From Asterias rubens (lineage: Eukaryota > Echinodermata > Asteroidea > Forcipulatida > Asteriidae): a stretch of DNA of 64,000 nt. Below, in pieces: positions 9,301-20,008 of the stretch (positions are counted from its first letter, which is position 1; each line of letters opens with the position of its first letter). Where the stretch lies: assembly GCF_902459465.1 (NCBI RefSeq), contig NC_047063.1:10911343-10975342 (forward strand), written 5' to 3'. Position numbers and translations under genes: made by a program. The notes beneath the pieces were generated by a model. It ran no database searches, was not told where the DNA came from, and saw only the letters and a program-made list of their open reading frames with translations.

Positions 9301-12028
9301 TGTGCCTGACACCATACAGGTGTTTGTTCTGTCCTCTTTTCATCTATATTAAGAGACGAATACATCATTGTTTTAGTTTTTGAAGTAAATTTATTCCCAT
9401 CCTTTAGTTTTCTGTAGACACGACAAACAGCCAGTGACTACCGCTTTATATTTAGTGGTCTCAGCCGATGATAGCCATGCACTCATGCACATTTTATCAA
9501 AGATGGTGGTCATTGATGCCACGTGCAATCAATCTATAGCAGAGTCCCCATCCCAGTGTAGTAATTACCCCCTTGCATCTTGAGTTTGTTCTTCTTCACC
9601 GTCCATTCATGATTTGTAGATACTGAGAAGCAGCGTCTTGGTAGTAATTCAAGTCTGAATAGTAACATCAGCATAACAAGTCTTAGCAGTACTAGCTCAC
9701 CCATCCTCATCTGCACGGGAGATATCCACGAAGAGACCACCAGGAATGGTGAAGTGGCTGGCAATGGCTCGCTGAGATGCTACGGGTAAGAAACAACTGT
9801 ACAATAGACTTTATTCACCTTGGCCCAATTTTAAAAAGCCTCCAATTTCATAAAGCCTGGGCCCAATTTCAAGCACAGCAAAATTATGCTTACCATACTA
9901 AGGTTACCAGCCAAACTATCATGGCACTTATACAATTAAGTGACTGGTATTCTGCACATTTCTGCTAAGAGACAATATTTAAGCTTGAGCTCTGTAACAC
10001 AAAATCTTGCTTAGCACAAAAAATGCTGCTTAGCAGTGAGTGAATGAATGAGTGAGAGGGAAAATTAATGGATACATTTATTTTTTCTTTGGATGTAGGT
10101 CTTCTGCTGTGGACAGCGGCAAACCTAGAACACCGACCCATAGAGAGACATCTAGATCACCCACATTGCAATCACCGACCAGTCCAATGGCTGTACCTAG
10201 ACCAAGCAGGAGATCATCCGTTGAAGCAGTGAGTTTCCAAGACAATAATAATAATCGGTTTTTATATAGCGCGTTACACACTTGAAGGGTGCCTCAAAGC
10301 ACGTCCAACATTAATACCCCTGGTCACTGGGCCATTTAATTCATTCCTTAATCCATCTTGGCTGCCTTAGGGGTATAAAGTCTTTGCAACAAATTCACGC
10401 TACTAGTCTAAATCAATCAAAAGTACCATTTCTGCCCTCACAGGTACCCATTTACCCCTAGGTGTAGAGAAGCAATTATAGTTAAGTGTCTTGCTCAGGG
10501 ACAAAAGTGTCACGACTGGGACTCGAACTCACACTCTGCTGAAAAGAAACACCGGAGCTTGACTGAAAAGGAGACCAACAAAACATTTTTCAGAAGTTTT
10601 TATTTTTAAATGATCATACCCCTGGGAATTATATTTTTAATTATCTCATATGGAATGTGTACAACTTAGCTCTTCACTTATTTATCACCTCTGACTATTG
10701 TATATTACAGGTGTACTTCATTCATTAAGCCTGATTCAAACTTCCTGTAAATGCGAATGCGATATGTATTTTGATGTCGCATGGCTGTTTTCGCAGCAAA
10801 TGTTTTCGCAGCGAATGTTTTCGCAGGAGGACAGCACAACTCAACTGATGCGAATTATTCGCTGCAAATTTGTGATGTCAAGATTCATATCGCAATCGCA
10901 TTCCAAGGAAGTATGAACCAGGCTTTAGTTGTACAATAAAGCTGTGTTTGGTGTTTATATAACGTTTGGCTCTTCAATAATTGATCAATATGTGTCAATA
11001 TATATCTTGATATTGCAGGCCAAGTCAGCAGCGTCATCCACATGTGGCAGGTAGGTTGTGTACTGTATCTCAGTTAAAGGCAATGGACACTATTGGTAAT
11101 TACACAAAATAATTTTTTGCATAATAACTTACTTGGTAACAAGTAATGGAGAGCTGTTGTTGGTATAAAACACTGTGAGAAACGACTTCCTCTGAAGTGA
11201 AGTAACATAAGTTTTGAAGAAGAGGTAATTTCTCGCTTGGCGAGTATCAAAGTAGAAGTAAATGCAGTGTTTGTGCCGTCATTAGCTAGCTGTGCTGATT
11301 TATTTGTTGGTGTTTGTTCCTAGTTGGCAGCTTGTATCTGGTGCTGGTAGCGTCAAAGGTTTTGTATCATCCAGAGACTCACCTTTAACAGTTCATTCAG
11401 ACGTATCAAGTAGTTCAAGCGGGACAGCAAGCTGCGGTCCGGTGTAAGTCATCATCAATTCATTATTTTTAGTTAATTTTTGTAGTTTTTGGGGGTTGAG
11501 ATCAGTGAGGTTTTTCACACTGAATGGATTACCCGTGATAAACAATAAATAAATAAACATTTATAATAAAGTATTTATAAAAACCAGATTCAAAACTGTT
11601 ATCAGGTGCATACTTGCTTTGTGTGTACATCTGGGCTGTTTTAAGCAAGATATAACGTTTTAAGCGAGATATAACGTTTTGACGAGTTTAAACTTCTGTG
11701 TATTATAATTTTAAGTTATCTGCTTAAACTTGGATCCTAGTTTCAGCCTTTTTTTTTGTGCCAACAATGACTCAACATTTATTAAAATTTATTGTGCAAA
11801 ATGTATTCACCTTTCCCCTGTTATTTCTTTTTCCTGCATAGGTTTGACAGTATATACGAAGAGTCCCAAAGGAAACGGAAGCTGGATGAGGTTCGGATCA
11901 TGTTTAACAAAGTGTACTGTGCTGTGGTGGGGTCACGCTACACCGTGGAGTCCGGAGGAATATCCAGTATGATTGACTCCATCGCATCCAAAGTTGGACT
12001 CAAATCCACGCGGGGCACAATGATATAG
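354..12028 (+). CDS. MTMR14: MTMR14 (Jumpy) phosphoinositide 3-phosphatase, 5' partial, 15 exons
   Basis: Exons: 354-420, 1476-1601, 3061-3205, 4650-4724, 5673-5736, 6610-6695, 7228-7304, 7723-7759, 8463-8527, 9206-9267, 9620-9785, 10099-10228, 11019-11050, 11324-11443, 11842-12028. All junctions are GT-AG and all phases agree; they total 1,439 nt, about 478 residues. The catalytic loop HCISGWDRTPL in exon 6610-6695 carries the CX5R signature, so the enzyme should be active. Flanking blocks (LMVENKKVKFGM, SSEKVDK.RYADF, YPGCEFF, FFFCFNFLKHITS.EFSA) match vertebrate MTMR14 closely. The family removes the 3-phosphate from PI3P and PI(3,5)P2 and acts in autophagy and muscle calcium handling. A low-complexity Ser/Thr-rich linker (exons from 9206 to 11443) leads to the conserved C-terminal segment, which ends in a TAG stop at 12026-12028. 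The N-terminal ~150 residues lie upstream of the window. Exon 3061-3205 is followed by an unusual array duplicating its 3' end. Confidence 0.95.
536..863 (+). repeat. SINE-like interspersed repeat (3' part)
   Basis: The stretch beginning CCTTAAGCAAGACACTTAACC and ending in a TTATTATTATTATT tail recurs, diverged, at about 15685-15985 and, reverse-complemented, at 54398-54600 where a tRNA-like head is attached. This is the pattern of a tRNA-derived SINE body and tail. It lies in an MTMR14 intron. Confidence 0.6.
1299..1437 (+). repeat. Short interspersed repeat, GGCACCAAGGCA family
   Basis: This segment shares blocks (GGGCACCAAGGCA, GAGGCAATCGC, GTGAAGTATCAAGCCT) with copies at 6085-6395, 6431-6558 and 42997-43150, and with a reverse-oriented piece near 19560-19660. 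It has no coding capacity and looks like a non-autonomous element in an MTMR14 intron. Confidence 0.6.
1793..1975. repeat. MITE, GCCCAATTTCATAGAGCT family
   Basis: The ends are inverted (CCCAATTTCATAGAGCT.CTTAAGCA versus GCTTAAGCAGCTCTGTG). Other copies are at about 9838-10037, 12709-12882, 15068-15260, 18640-18745, 44213-44405, 57243-57745 (split by another MITE) and 62163-62330. An internal AAGGTTACCAGCC block is conserved in most copies. Confidence 0.7.
2425..2982. repeat. 560-bp interspersed repeat, copy 1
   Basis: The sequence from AAGGGAATCAATGTGTGG to GAGGTATTTATGAATA is repeated at 39528-40002 at high identity, including a palindrome around TTCTTGATAATTTACC. A further partial relative, reverse-complemented, lies at about 8650-9000. 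No protein is encoded; short open frames in it are noise. Confidence 0.75.
3170..4285 (+). repeat. Tandem array of a duplicated exon end plus 5' splice site (nine copies)
   Basis: Units of 122-129 bp start at 3170 (the genuine exon), 3292, 3415, 3537, 3660, 3782, 3911, 4040 and 4163. Each carries the last 36 nt of MTMR14 exon 3061-3205 (coding FNAEGLYYDWSQ), the donor CAG|GTCAGT, and about 85 bp of following intron. Two units have a 6-bp insertion (ATGTAC) after the donor. Every copy keeps the donor and the in-frame TAA shortly after it. No copy has a convincing acceptor of its own, because the bases before each unit are purine-rich. Confidence 0.9.
4278..4510. mobile_element. Short inverted-repeat element (MITE-like)
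   Basis: The left end GGGTGCGTTCGTTTAGCT and the right end AGCTAATCAAACGCACCC are near-perfect inverted repeats about 230 bp apart. It abuts the exon-end array, and its GGGTGCGTT terminus also appears in every array unit. No ORF of its own. Confidence 0.55.
4793..5368. mobile_element. 576-bp DNA transposon remnant with ~150-bp inverted ends
   Basis: The left arm beginning ATAGACCGATCCAGGCGCGC is repeated in reverse complement at the right end (GCGCGCCTGGATTGGTCTAT). Homology continues inward through the TTTTGTGCACAAAGACATGA block to about 4950 on the left and 5225 on the right. It encodes no transposase and sits in an MTMR14 intron. Confidence 0.75.
5775..5850 (-). repeat. tRNA-derived SINE or tRNA pseudogene
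   Basis: The reverse complement reads GGGCTGGATACCTCAGTTGG followed by TAGAGCGC, a tRNA D-arm/A-box pattern, with a degenerate B-box (TTCAATTCC). A second copy with the same flanking CCAAC is at 12410-12500. The acceptor stem does not pair well, so a functional tRNA is not claimed. Confidence 0.55.
6085..6395 (+). repeat. GGCACCAAGGCA repeat split by a nested MITE
   Basis: The family seen at 1299-1437 begins at 6085, is interrupted at about 6187-6352 by a foldback-like element containing ACTTAGGACGAGT and ACTCGTCCTAACT, and resumes with GTGAAGTATCAAGCCT. Confidence 0.5.
6384..6602 (+). repeat. Direct duplication of the intron end upstream of the CX5R exon
   Basis: About 54 bp (GAAGTATCAAGCCTGGACTG through GATATTTCTCTTT) occur at 6384-6435 and again at 6550-6602, just before the acceptor at 6609. 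Between them lies another GGCACCAAGGCA repeat (6431-6558). Only the second copy carries the TTTGCAG acceptor. Confidence 0.7.
6800..6890 (+). repeat. Single copy related to the 80-bp minisatellite unit
   Basis: The segment containing CCACCTACTCCTGGGGCTGA, AACAGGGTTACCCCC and GTCCATACGGATGTA matches the unit amplified at 50407-52054. Here it occurs once, inside a longer interspersed sequence in an MTMR14 intron. Confidence 0.75.
8053..8434. repeat. MITE, GGACACTATTGGTAATT family
   Basis: Inverted ends GCAGTGGACACTATTGGTAA and TTACCAATAGTGTCCAGTG enclose an internal stretch with GAGACCTC/GAGGTCTC inverted motifs. Relatives lie at 11074-11245 (left end only), 14636-15032, 52325-52697, 57376-57708, about 60860-61085 and 61530-61815. 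It is the most frequent short family in the window. Confidence 0.8.
8805..8903. repeat. Foldback element with 28-bp perfect arms
   Basis: The arm CTAGTCTTGGTGCAAGACGT extends to TTCTCGTT and is repeated in reverse complement ending at 8903, with a 43-bp loop. It is nested inside a diverged copy of the 560-bp repeat (about 8650-9000) in an MTMR14 intron. Confidence 0.75.
10242..10560 (-). repeat. tRNA-derived SINE, minus strand
   Basis: The AATAATAATAAT run followed by TTTTTATATAGCGC is the reverse complement of a common SINE tail. The distal part contains GGGACTCGAACTCACACTCT, the reverse complement of a tRNA B-box. It follows exon 10099-10228 of MTMR14. Confidence 0.6.
10727..10926. repeat. 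200-bp MITE
   Basis: The ends AAGCCTGATTCAAACTTCCT and AGGAAGTATGAACCAGGCTT are inverted repeats. The interior contains a small direct repeat of TGTTTTCGCAGC. Single copy in this window, in an MTMR14 intron. Confidence 0.65.
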
Positions 12029-12044
12029 TCATTTATAGTATTCG

Positions 12045-12329
12045 TCAAACTGACATCCTCAGTCTCTCTCTGAAGTCCATTAGGGCATCCGCCGTCCCTG
12101 TGGTGGTGCGAGAAACAAACTCCCTCCAAGCCTCCCTGTCCAGAGCTGTTGTCGTTAGCTGGTGTATGCTACTTCTTTTAAGTGCACGAGTGATGTCAGT
12201 CCACTTGTCGGGCCTTTTTCTTTCAGCGCGACCAGCAACGGGGACGAGCACATGTAGCAGTTTGGAGTCAAAGACCATGGGGCAATGTGGATGCTTTACC
12301 ATCTGTCTGGTATGAGAAGCTGCAGTCAA
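12045..12329 (-). pseudogene. Fragment of a non-LTR retrotransposon ORF2 tail
   Basis: The minus-strand frame contains RPDKWTDITRALKRSSIHQL and LDREAWREFVSRTTTGT. This order (W-D-I-T-R, then A-x-D-R-E-x-W-R) is typical of the extreme C-terminus of LINE-type reverse transcriptase polyproteins. No reverse transcriptase or endonuclease domain is attached, so it is a 5'-truncated remnant. It begins 17 bp past the MTMR14 stop, so it may lie within that gene's 3' UTR. Identification rests on motif resemblance only. Confidence 0.55.
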
Positions 12330-12409
12330 TGGAGCCGATGTAACTACACCGGCCTTCTAGGGGCAAGCCGTTCTTCCGGAAATTTCTTTGAAAATTTGGA
12401 ATGAGCAAA

Positions 12410-12500
12410 GAAAAATTGTCAAGCGCAGGACTTGAGTCGGTGTCCTCCGGATTAACATGCCGGCGGTCTACCAACTGAGCTATCTAGCCCTAAGGTTGGC
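12410..12500 (-). repeat. tRNA-derived SINE or tRNA pseudogene
   Basis: The reverse complement contains GGGCTAGATAGCTCAGTTGG (A-box) and ACTCAAGTCCTGC (degenerate B-box). It is the same family as the copy at 5775-5850. Confidence 0.55.
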
Positions 12501-12888
12501 AGCCCCCCTATTTTGTAAAAAGTAACGGGAGTGGCAATTTTGAAAATGTAAGAACAATATACCTAAGGGCATCATGGCAGTTGTAGAACCCGCCCATGTT
12601 GCTCACCCATTTGTTTATGGGGGCGGGGTAGCACCAGCCAAACGAATACAAAGACTTTGGCTGATTGCTTGTTTTAATATTGTTCCAATGCCCTTTCTAT
12701 ACTTTCCATGGCCCAATTTCATAGAGCTGCTAAAGCACAACAAGTAGCCAAGCGTAACAAAATTATGCTTTACCAGAATAAGGTTACCAGCTAAACTACA
12801 AAATGTCACATGTAAAAGTTGTGACTCATTTCTGCTTAGCAGACAGTTGTTAAGCAATATTCTCTTTGAAATTGGGCCCAGCTCTTAA

Positions 12889-14020
12889 AATTCAATAGTT
12901 CATTAGGGAGGGGTTATGGGGGCAGAGTTGTGACCATCGCAAGTTGTTGAAAAAAAAAACTGATATAGACCCCTTGACTCTGCTCTGTGTGTTTCTCTTT
13001 GAATCATCAAAGAAACGTATTCCCTAGACCCTAGATTAACTGAGACTTCACTGGATTATCCTAGATTATCCTTTATTATATTGGACTCACTGCTCTACCA
13101 TGTAAACCGCCATATTTTGCCATTTTTATTGTATGTTTAACCCTTAAGAATTGACCCTGTGTAAATTTATTACACACTGAAATTATCAACAAAAAATATA
13201 GATGATGTGAAATAGCATTAAGTTGAATTTAATTTTGACTGTCGTCATTCAAATTATGACATTAATGTTTGGGCATTCACTTTCAAGGTACTAGTTCTTT
13301 CAGTGTTTCTTTCTTTCAGAACAAACGCTGGACTGTTGACGGACTCAGTAAAAAATCTATTTAGACTTGAGTTTGGAAGCTTTATTGTTGAGAGCTCAAA
13401 ACACGATTGGCACCAACTGACCTCTGTCAGTATTACCTGAGGGTTCTACCCCTTTAGAGACCTCTTCTTTAAGTATAATCATCACAAAACGCACCAACAT
13501 GGCGAATATTGTTCATTTATTTAATCACATTTTTTTTCAGGGAAAAAAAACATGAAACAGAAAATTTGATTTGGTTTTAGAAATTAGGGTGCTATGCTTA
13601 ACAAAGGAATCGATGAGAAATTTCATTTCTGGACATGATCTTTACTTTGACCTCAGAATCATTTGATGTTGCAATTTATTTTGAAATAATTCCACAAGCT
13701 CCCATTCCCCCTTATCACAACTTCATGTTTTGTATGTTATTCTGAGGTTTTGTTTCATTTTTCACAACAGACCAGTTCTTTTTAATGGACTGGTCTGTTA
13801 ACCCCCCACCAACAACAGCAAATGCTCAGACTGTCTGTATGATTAAAAATTATAGACCCTTTGTTAGAGATATCATTAAATGTAGCATTATTCTAAACAG
13901 TTACAGAAATCCATACAAGTTTCAGCTTGTTTTATAACAGTATTATAATTTTTTTTTACAGAAAATATTTTTAAAATTTATTTAGGGAAAGGACAAAGAT
14001 ACTGATGTAAGAGCTGTTAA
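12889..14020. other. Gene-free AT-rich intergenic stretch
   Basis: I see no coding exon. The only structured item is a short hairpin at 13766-13800 (AACAGACCAGT paired with ACTGGTCTGTT). Confidence 0.5.
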
Positions 14021-14021
14021 A

Positions 14022-14407
14022 GGAAAGTGTTGCCTTGGATTGATCAGTTGGTCTTTGAAAAGCGTTTTTGTAACCGTTTTTTTTATAAAATGCATATGGT
14101 TAGAAAGAAGTTGCAAAAGTAGAATACAATGATCCACACAAACATGCCTCGAATCTGCACGGTTTTCCTTTTACCTCGCCGACTAACACGGTCGGCCATG
14201 TATGGAAGTCAAATTTTTGACTCCCATAAATGGCCGACCGTGTTAGTTCGCAAAGTAAAAGGAAAACCACGCATTTTCGAGGCAAATTCGTGTGGATCAT
14301 TGCATTCTACTTTTAAATCATCTTTCTAACCATACCGATTTTATAACAAACAGTTACAAACGCTTTTCAAAGAATAACTCGACCCATCCAAGGCAACGTG
14401 TTCCCTT
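14022..14407. repeat. 386-bp palindromic MITE
   Basis: The whole element folds on itself. The termini GTGTTGCCTTGGATTGATCA and ATCCAAGGCAACGTG pair, as do central GACTAACACGGTCGGCCAT and ATGGCCGACCGTGTTAG. Further copies are at 17848-18243 and, partial, at about 58960-59200. Matching open frames on both strands come from the palindrome and are not genes. Confidence 0.8.
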
Positions 14408-15317
14408 AAGATAAACTTAGTGCTCTGTGAAATTGGTCCCTGATTTAGTGACATCTTTTCAGTGTTACTTTCTTGATATGTTTCTTGAAAAGCAGAGAAT
14501 TGGAATTACTACACTCCTCCAAAATCCATCGATTTACTAAAACCTGCACAAATGTGGCATCTTGGGCCAAAATAAGGCAATTCTCAGGAAGCAGTGAAAT
14601 GTAATTAAAAGTGAATACACCTGAAAGTGTTATTTAAAGACACTGGACACTATTGGTAATTGTCAAAGACCAGTCTTCTCCCCTGGTGTATCTCAACAAA
14701 TGCACAAAATAACAAATCTGTAAAAAATTGAACTCAATTGTTCGTCGGAGTTGCGAGATAATAGCGGAAGAAAAAACACCCTTGTCACACGAAGTTGTGT
14801 GCTTTCAGATGCTAGTTTTCGAGACCTCAAAATCTAATTCTGTGGTCTCAAAATCAAATTCAAAAATGTTAGTGGAAAATTACTTCTTTCTCGAAAACTA
14901 CCTTACTTCAGAGTTAGCCGTTTCTCACAATGTTTTATACTACCAATAGCTCTCCCTTGTATGTTACCAAGTAAGTTTTATGCTAACAATTATTTTGAGT
15001 AATTACCAATAGTGTCTAGTGCTTTTAAAAGCTCCTCTACTCATTTATCTGAACAGATAAGAGCTCCGGGTCCAATTTCATAAAGCTGTTCATCAGAAAA
15101 TACTGCTTGGAAAATATCTTTGCTAAGCAAAAAGTAAGTGGGGCACCTGCCACAATGGTGCAAACTTAATGTACGTTTTGCTGGTAACCTGATTCTACTA
15201 GGCAATACTATTTTGTGCTGGGCAATTGTTTTGCTTACAGGCTTTTTTAAATTGGCCCAGGTGTTTCTGATCAGTAGTGTCTAGTTCGAGTCCCATAGTG
15301 AGACCTGTGTCCTTCAA

Positions 15318-15684
15318 GGCCGAGTAAAAAAAAAACATGTTTCACGTCCGGGTTTTTCAAAAAAAGGAGGAAGAGGGGCTTTTTATTTTTTATTTTTTAT
15401 TTCAAGATGGCCGCCATTCTTTGTTAAAATGTCAAATATCCATTGTTTTTTCTACTGCTGAAATACACAAAACATAAATGAAACAATTTAGTCGAGGCAT
15501 TCAGACAAGACATTCAGATTGTTTTTGCTGAGATCATTTAAAATAACCCTTTTAAAAAAATAAAATAAAAAATAAATAAAAAAATGTGCATAAAAAAATA
15601 AAATAAAAAATAAAATAAAAAAGGAGGCGGCCTGTAAAAAGGAAGCGGGCGGGGACGCGAAACATGTTTTTTTTTTACTTGGCC
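15318..15684. mobile_element. Inverted-repeat element inserted in a SINE
   Basis: The left end AGTAAAAAAAAAACATGTTT followed by CACGTCC and the right end GGACGCGAAACATGTTT with a T-run and ACT are inverted repeats about 365 bp apart. SINE sequence (tRNA-like GTTCGAGTCCC before; GGACGTAAAGCCGTTGG after) flanks it on both sides, so it is nested. Confidence 0.65.
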
Positions 15685-15989
15685 TAACCATGTGTCCTCT
15701 GGAAGGGACGTAAAGCCGTTGGCCCTGTGTTGTGTATTACTCATAAAAGAACCCAGTGCACTTATCAACAAGAAAAGGGCTCACCCCGGCCCGGTGTTCC
15801 TGGTTTGATTGGCAGCATATTGGTACAAAGCACCTTGTAAACTATTACATGGTGCTGTGTAATTGATTGGTCTCATACTTAAAAAAACGTAGCTCCACAA
15901 TACCTTGCAGGAAACCATTGAATCGATGCGCCACGAGTATCACTGAGTGCTGGATATGAGCGCTTTATAAGAAGCCAATATTATTAATA

Positions 15990-17673
15990 TAAACACAGTT
16001 TTTAGTTATGTAAAGAAGCGCCTAGTTTTGGCTTGGAGTGACACATGCTTCACGAAAACTGGAGAATTGGAATTAATGTACCCCCCTCAAATCCCAACGA
16101 TGTTTCATCCTCGTGTGATCTGTTTCTAAAGAACTAAACAATTGGAAGGAATATATAATATATAATATGTTAAAAATACCAATGATGTACGGTTGTACAT
16201 TATACCACACCTTTAAATATGTTTATATTCATAGAAATTGGTTGCTGGCGGACAATAATTGTCAAAAATTAAGGTTAAATTTAACATACCTTTATAGAAC
16301 ACTTGGAGGTGAACAAAACTGTTAAGTTTAATATCTACAAATGAAAAACAGTTATAACTCACACAAAGAAATTTGTTCCCACAGGTGGTTTTGCTCAGCA
16401 TTCTGGTTTTAACATTTTTAGTTTCAAAACCTTGTTTCAAATATTTTTTATAATCAAATGGAATAATTTAGTATAAAAGATCAACAGAACTCTCTGGAAC
16501 AATCTCTGTATTGTCCTTTTTTATGAAGAGGTTATTTTTAATCCTGTAAAAAAAAGTAATATTCAGACTGGCCAACTTTCATGTAAAATAGTTTAGTTAA
16601 TCTAAGCCAAAATATGGCTTGACCTAGACAAAATTGACAGTTTTGGCGGGAAAATTGTGGCCATCTTGAATTCTTTGTACTCGTAATGTTTAGAAACAAT
16701 GCAGTGACCATTCCCATGAGAAAACAAATTATGTGAATTTTTTTTTCTTCTACTTATCATAGGGTGAGCATGCGTATTTTAGGGGGAAAAAGGTAATTTT
16801 TATGCATAAAATTATGCATATTTCCCCTGCTTACTTTTTTCTACTTTTTGGATATGTTGTTTTAGAGGGTTTTAGGAGACACTTGCAAAACAAAAATTTT
16901 GCCTAGGTCAAACCATAGATTGACTAGACTAAAAGTGTTGCACGAGGAAACATTATTCTGTATATCGTATTTCCTTTATTTTCATACATAGGCAGAATTT
17001 TTCGGATTGAGAAAAGGCCTTTTTTTCCTTCTTCTTCTTTCTAAAAGCCCAATCATTCCATCCGGAGATACATCTCTCTGCAATCTTTACTTGATAGAAT
17101 ATTTATTTATTATTTTCAAATTAATGTTTATACGAAGGACTTAGCCTCATTTGTGTTAAATGTAAATAATATGTTCTAAATTTTATTGGTTTTCAAATGT
17201 TGAATTAGTCAAAATTGCCATTTATACATAGTCACTGTACACCAGATATCCATGAAATCTTAAAAAAAAAAAAAAATCTTCATGCAACACCAAGTATCTT
17301 TTCTTTTCTATATTCTGTATAAATTGTATTGAATATGACATCACCATTAAAATCTGCCCTACAGCATGGCATCTGTGAGCATGTGCGCGAGGGTGCGCGT
17401 GCCATGTAGAAATCCAACCTGGAGTGCGGCGTGCTTCATTGATGTACGCGTTAACACGCGCATATGGTTCGCCCTACAAGATGGCACCTTTCATAGCAAA
17501 AAATGGGTTATACGACAAGGTCTATTGTAATGTTATTGTTGTTGGTATTTCGGGTGGGGGGGGGGACACTCGCCAGTAACTGTACGCGCACGTATACTCT
17601 TTATCAGTCTCTTTAAAGAAATTATATGGTGGGAGGGTACTCACGCTTGCAGTGTCTGGGCGAGAGCTCATAG
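15990..17673. other. Gene-free AT-rich intergenic stretch
   Basis: No exon or repeat structure that I can support, apart from short homopolymer runs and a GC-richer patch around 17380-17480 with alternating GCGCG dinucleotides. Confidence 0.45.
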
Positions 17674-18264
17674 TAGACCCTTCCCATGAAATATGCTAAT
17701 TACATTCGCGCATGCCTTCTGGTTGGCAAACGCAGTAGAGATGTGCACTAAGCAGACACGAGTCGTGTAGCAATTCGCAGCATACAAAACAGGGTGATGT
17801 GCCCTCATTTTGCCAACCAAAATTTAGTGGGCACGCGCTATTTGCAGTTAAAGGAACACTTTGCCTTGGATCGGTCATGTTTGTCTTTGAAAAACGTTTG
17901 TAACCGTTTATTATAAAAAGCATACAGTTAGAAAGATGATTTATAAGTAGCATACAACGATCCACACAAATTTACCCTTTTGAAATTGTGTGGTTTTCCT
18001 TTTACTTTGCGAACTAACATGGTCGGCCATATATGGGAGTCAAAAATTTGACTCGCATAAATGGCCAACCGTGTTAGTCGACGAGGTAAATGGAAAACCA
18101 AGCAATTTTGAGTGATACTTGTGTGGATCATTTTATTCTACTTTTAAAATTTCTTTCTAATCATATACATTTTATTAAAAAAAACGGTTACAAATGCTTT
18201 TCAAAGACCATTTCGACCAGTCCAAGGCAACGTGTTTCTTGAACATATTTCATGGGAAGGGTCT
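17674..18264. mobile_element. 590-bp inverted-repeat element hosting a nested palindromic MITE
   Basis: Perfect 20-bp inverted ends (ACCCTTCCCATGAAATATG and its complement) bound the element. A complete copy of the palindromic MITE family seen at 14022-14407 occupies 17848-18243, leaving little of the host element on its right side. No coding sequence. Confidence 0.75.
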
Positions 18265-18896
18265 AATACATAGTACAACCACAGGCCAGCTTAGTTCATG
18301 ACAACACAGTCTCTTTAAACTTCTAATACCTGTACACACAGACTGACTGAACAACAAATAAGTGAAAAGGCTAATTATTTCTTATCTTTCACTGTTTCAA
18401 GTAAGTTTTTATTTACAATTTTTACAACTGAATTTCAATAATAAATATTTTGTAACACCTTTGTATTACATCATGTAGCAAGCTGTTTTATAGCAAGTAG
18501 GAAGGCCAAGTTATGAGTAACTGCATACAAAATGTTTTGTTTTATTCACAATTGAAATTCAAAAACGCTTAACAGCTATTGTGTATGTGACCCTAATTGA
18601 AACTTTTTACACCCATAGCATTCAAGTGTGCATACCAGAACTAGAGTACCAGCCAACCTACCATGTCTTATACACCGTTTGTAACTGGTTTCCTTCTTAA
18701 TTTTGCTTAGCAGAAAAAACTGTTAAGCACTTCAGTCAGCAACTCTGTCATTGCAGGTTTCCTTGTGGTCATTGTTTTCAAGGAAACATACAACGCTTCC
18801 GCTGATTACTTTTGTTGTCAAAGATAACAAGATAAGCAAGCAATCACAAGGTCTTGGGGTTAATATCTTTGCTCGACTAAATTTCTCAACGGCCAT

Positions 18897-19180
18897 AAGC
18901 CCTTTTCACACTAATTCTCTTATCCCAGTGGAAGACGGCCCTGGGAGTTCTCTACAGAGTTACCCCAGTGCACATTCACACTGTCCCTGCCTAGGTCCAT
19001 ATTCCATGAAGTTCAGTTTGCATGTTTCAAGAATACCCCAGGAATTTACTGATTACCCCTACAGAGCAGGGTATGCCCATTTGTCGGGGTAGATCAGGGG
19101 TAAAGCTTTGAAGTGTGAAAGGACCGGCCATTTTTTCCTTGGGTTGCCTGTAGGGAATAGAGTAGTGTGAAAAGGGCTTA
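18897..19180. repeat. MITE with AAGCCCTTTTCACACTA ends
   Basis: Inverted ends AAGCCCTTTTCACACTA and TAGTGTGAAAAGGGCTT lie 284 bp apart. A related element with AAGGCCTTTTCACACTA ends occupies 47022-47463 in a nischarin intron. Confidence 0.7.
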
Positions 19181-19265
19181 AGAATAAATAATATTGCAGA
19201 AACATTGAAAAACTCTCACTCCCCTACAGTGATTCCCTGACGGCTAAGGATTGAGGCTGCATGAA

Positions 19266-19294
19266 GTAATAATAATAATAATAATAATAATAAT
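19266..19294 (+). repeat. (AAT)n microsatellite
   Basis: About nine tandem AAT triplets. Confidence 0.9.
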
Positions 19295-19811
19295 AGTAAA
19301 TAAAGTACTTCAGCCGAGCAGAATGATCTCAACATACAAAAGAAAACTCCATCATTACGCCCCATTGGTCAAGCATTGCTGACTTCTATCCATCATGCAC
19401 AGGTGCCACACCTCTAAACTTGCTCAAATGTTGCTGAAGCTTTCTTTAAACCAGTTTTTCTGCAGGAGAAACAAAAAATAATGTTTGAGGCAAAATAGAA
19501 CACACAAAGTTTGAATACGTGTGAAAACAAGAACAGTTCTGTTGTGATAGGACAACAGAGGCAATGAAGGCAATTGCCTCCATGCCCTTCGGTCATTGAA
19601 ATGCTCAAGTAGAAATATAAAATTTCCTCATAGGGTAACCTCTACCAAGGAGAAAATGCCTGTTGTACCATACAAATCTTTCTCAATATATAGAATAGAA
19701 CAGACAATTCTATGTTTTGGTCACGTCAGCACAAAGACTTCAGAAAAATGGCAGCTCAAAGCCTTAAACACAGAAACTAATAAGTAAGATCAACAGTGGT
19801 TCTATTAATTT

Positions 19812-20008
19812 TGGTTTTACCCATACATACAACGATGCGTGTTAGTTAGCACTGTCTACTCAGTGCTTTCCTGAGCAATGTGAACAAAATCATAGGCATA
19901 TTACTCAGGTGGGATTCGAACCCACAACCTTTGCATCTAGTGCAGTGTCTAACCAACTAGACCACCGAGATTGCCTGGTAGCTAGAGGCAGTTCAAATCC
20001 TACAGTGA
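19812..20008 (-). repeat. tRNA-derived SINE, copy 1
   Basis: The plus strand reads GGGATTCGAACCCACAACC, the complement of a canonical B-box, then CTAACCAACTAGACCACCGA (A-box complement) and GGTAGCTAGAGGCAGTTC. The family recurs at 38299-38530 (minus) and 43755-44030 (plus). Confidence 0.75.

Noticed and set aside
12410..12500. Functional tRNA genes at 5775-5850, 12410-12500, 19812-20008, 38299-38530, 43755-44030 and 54398-54600
   Set aside because: A- and B-box motifs are visible but acceptor stems do not pair and the sequences recur as parts of longer repeats, as in SINEs.
18751..19092. 113-aa plus-strand frame
   Set aside because: Most of it lies inside the MITE at 18897-19180 and it resembles no protein I know.
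19414..19457. Third exon of the EFCAB10-like gene (KTGLKKASATFEQV)
   Set aside because: Residues are suggestive, but joining the phase-1 donor to this acceptor makes TAA at the junction.
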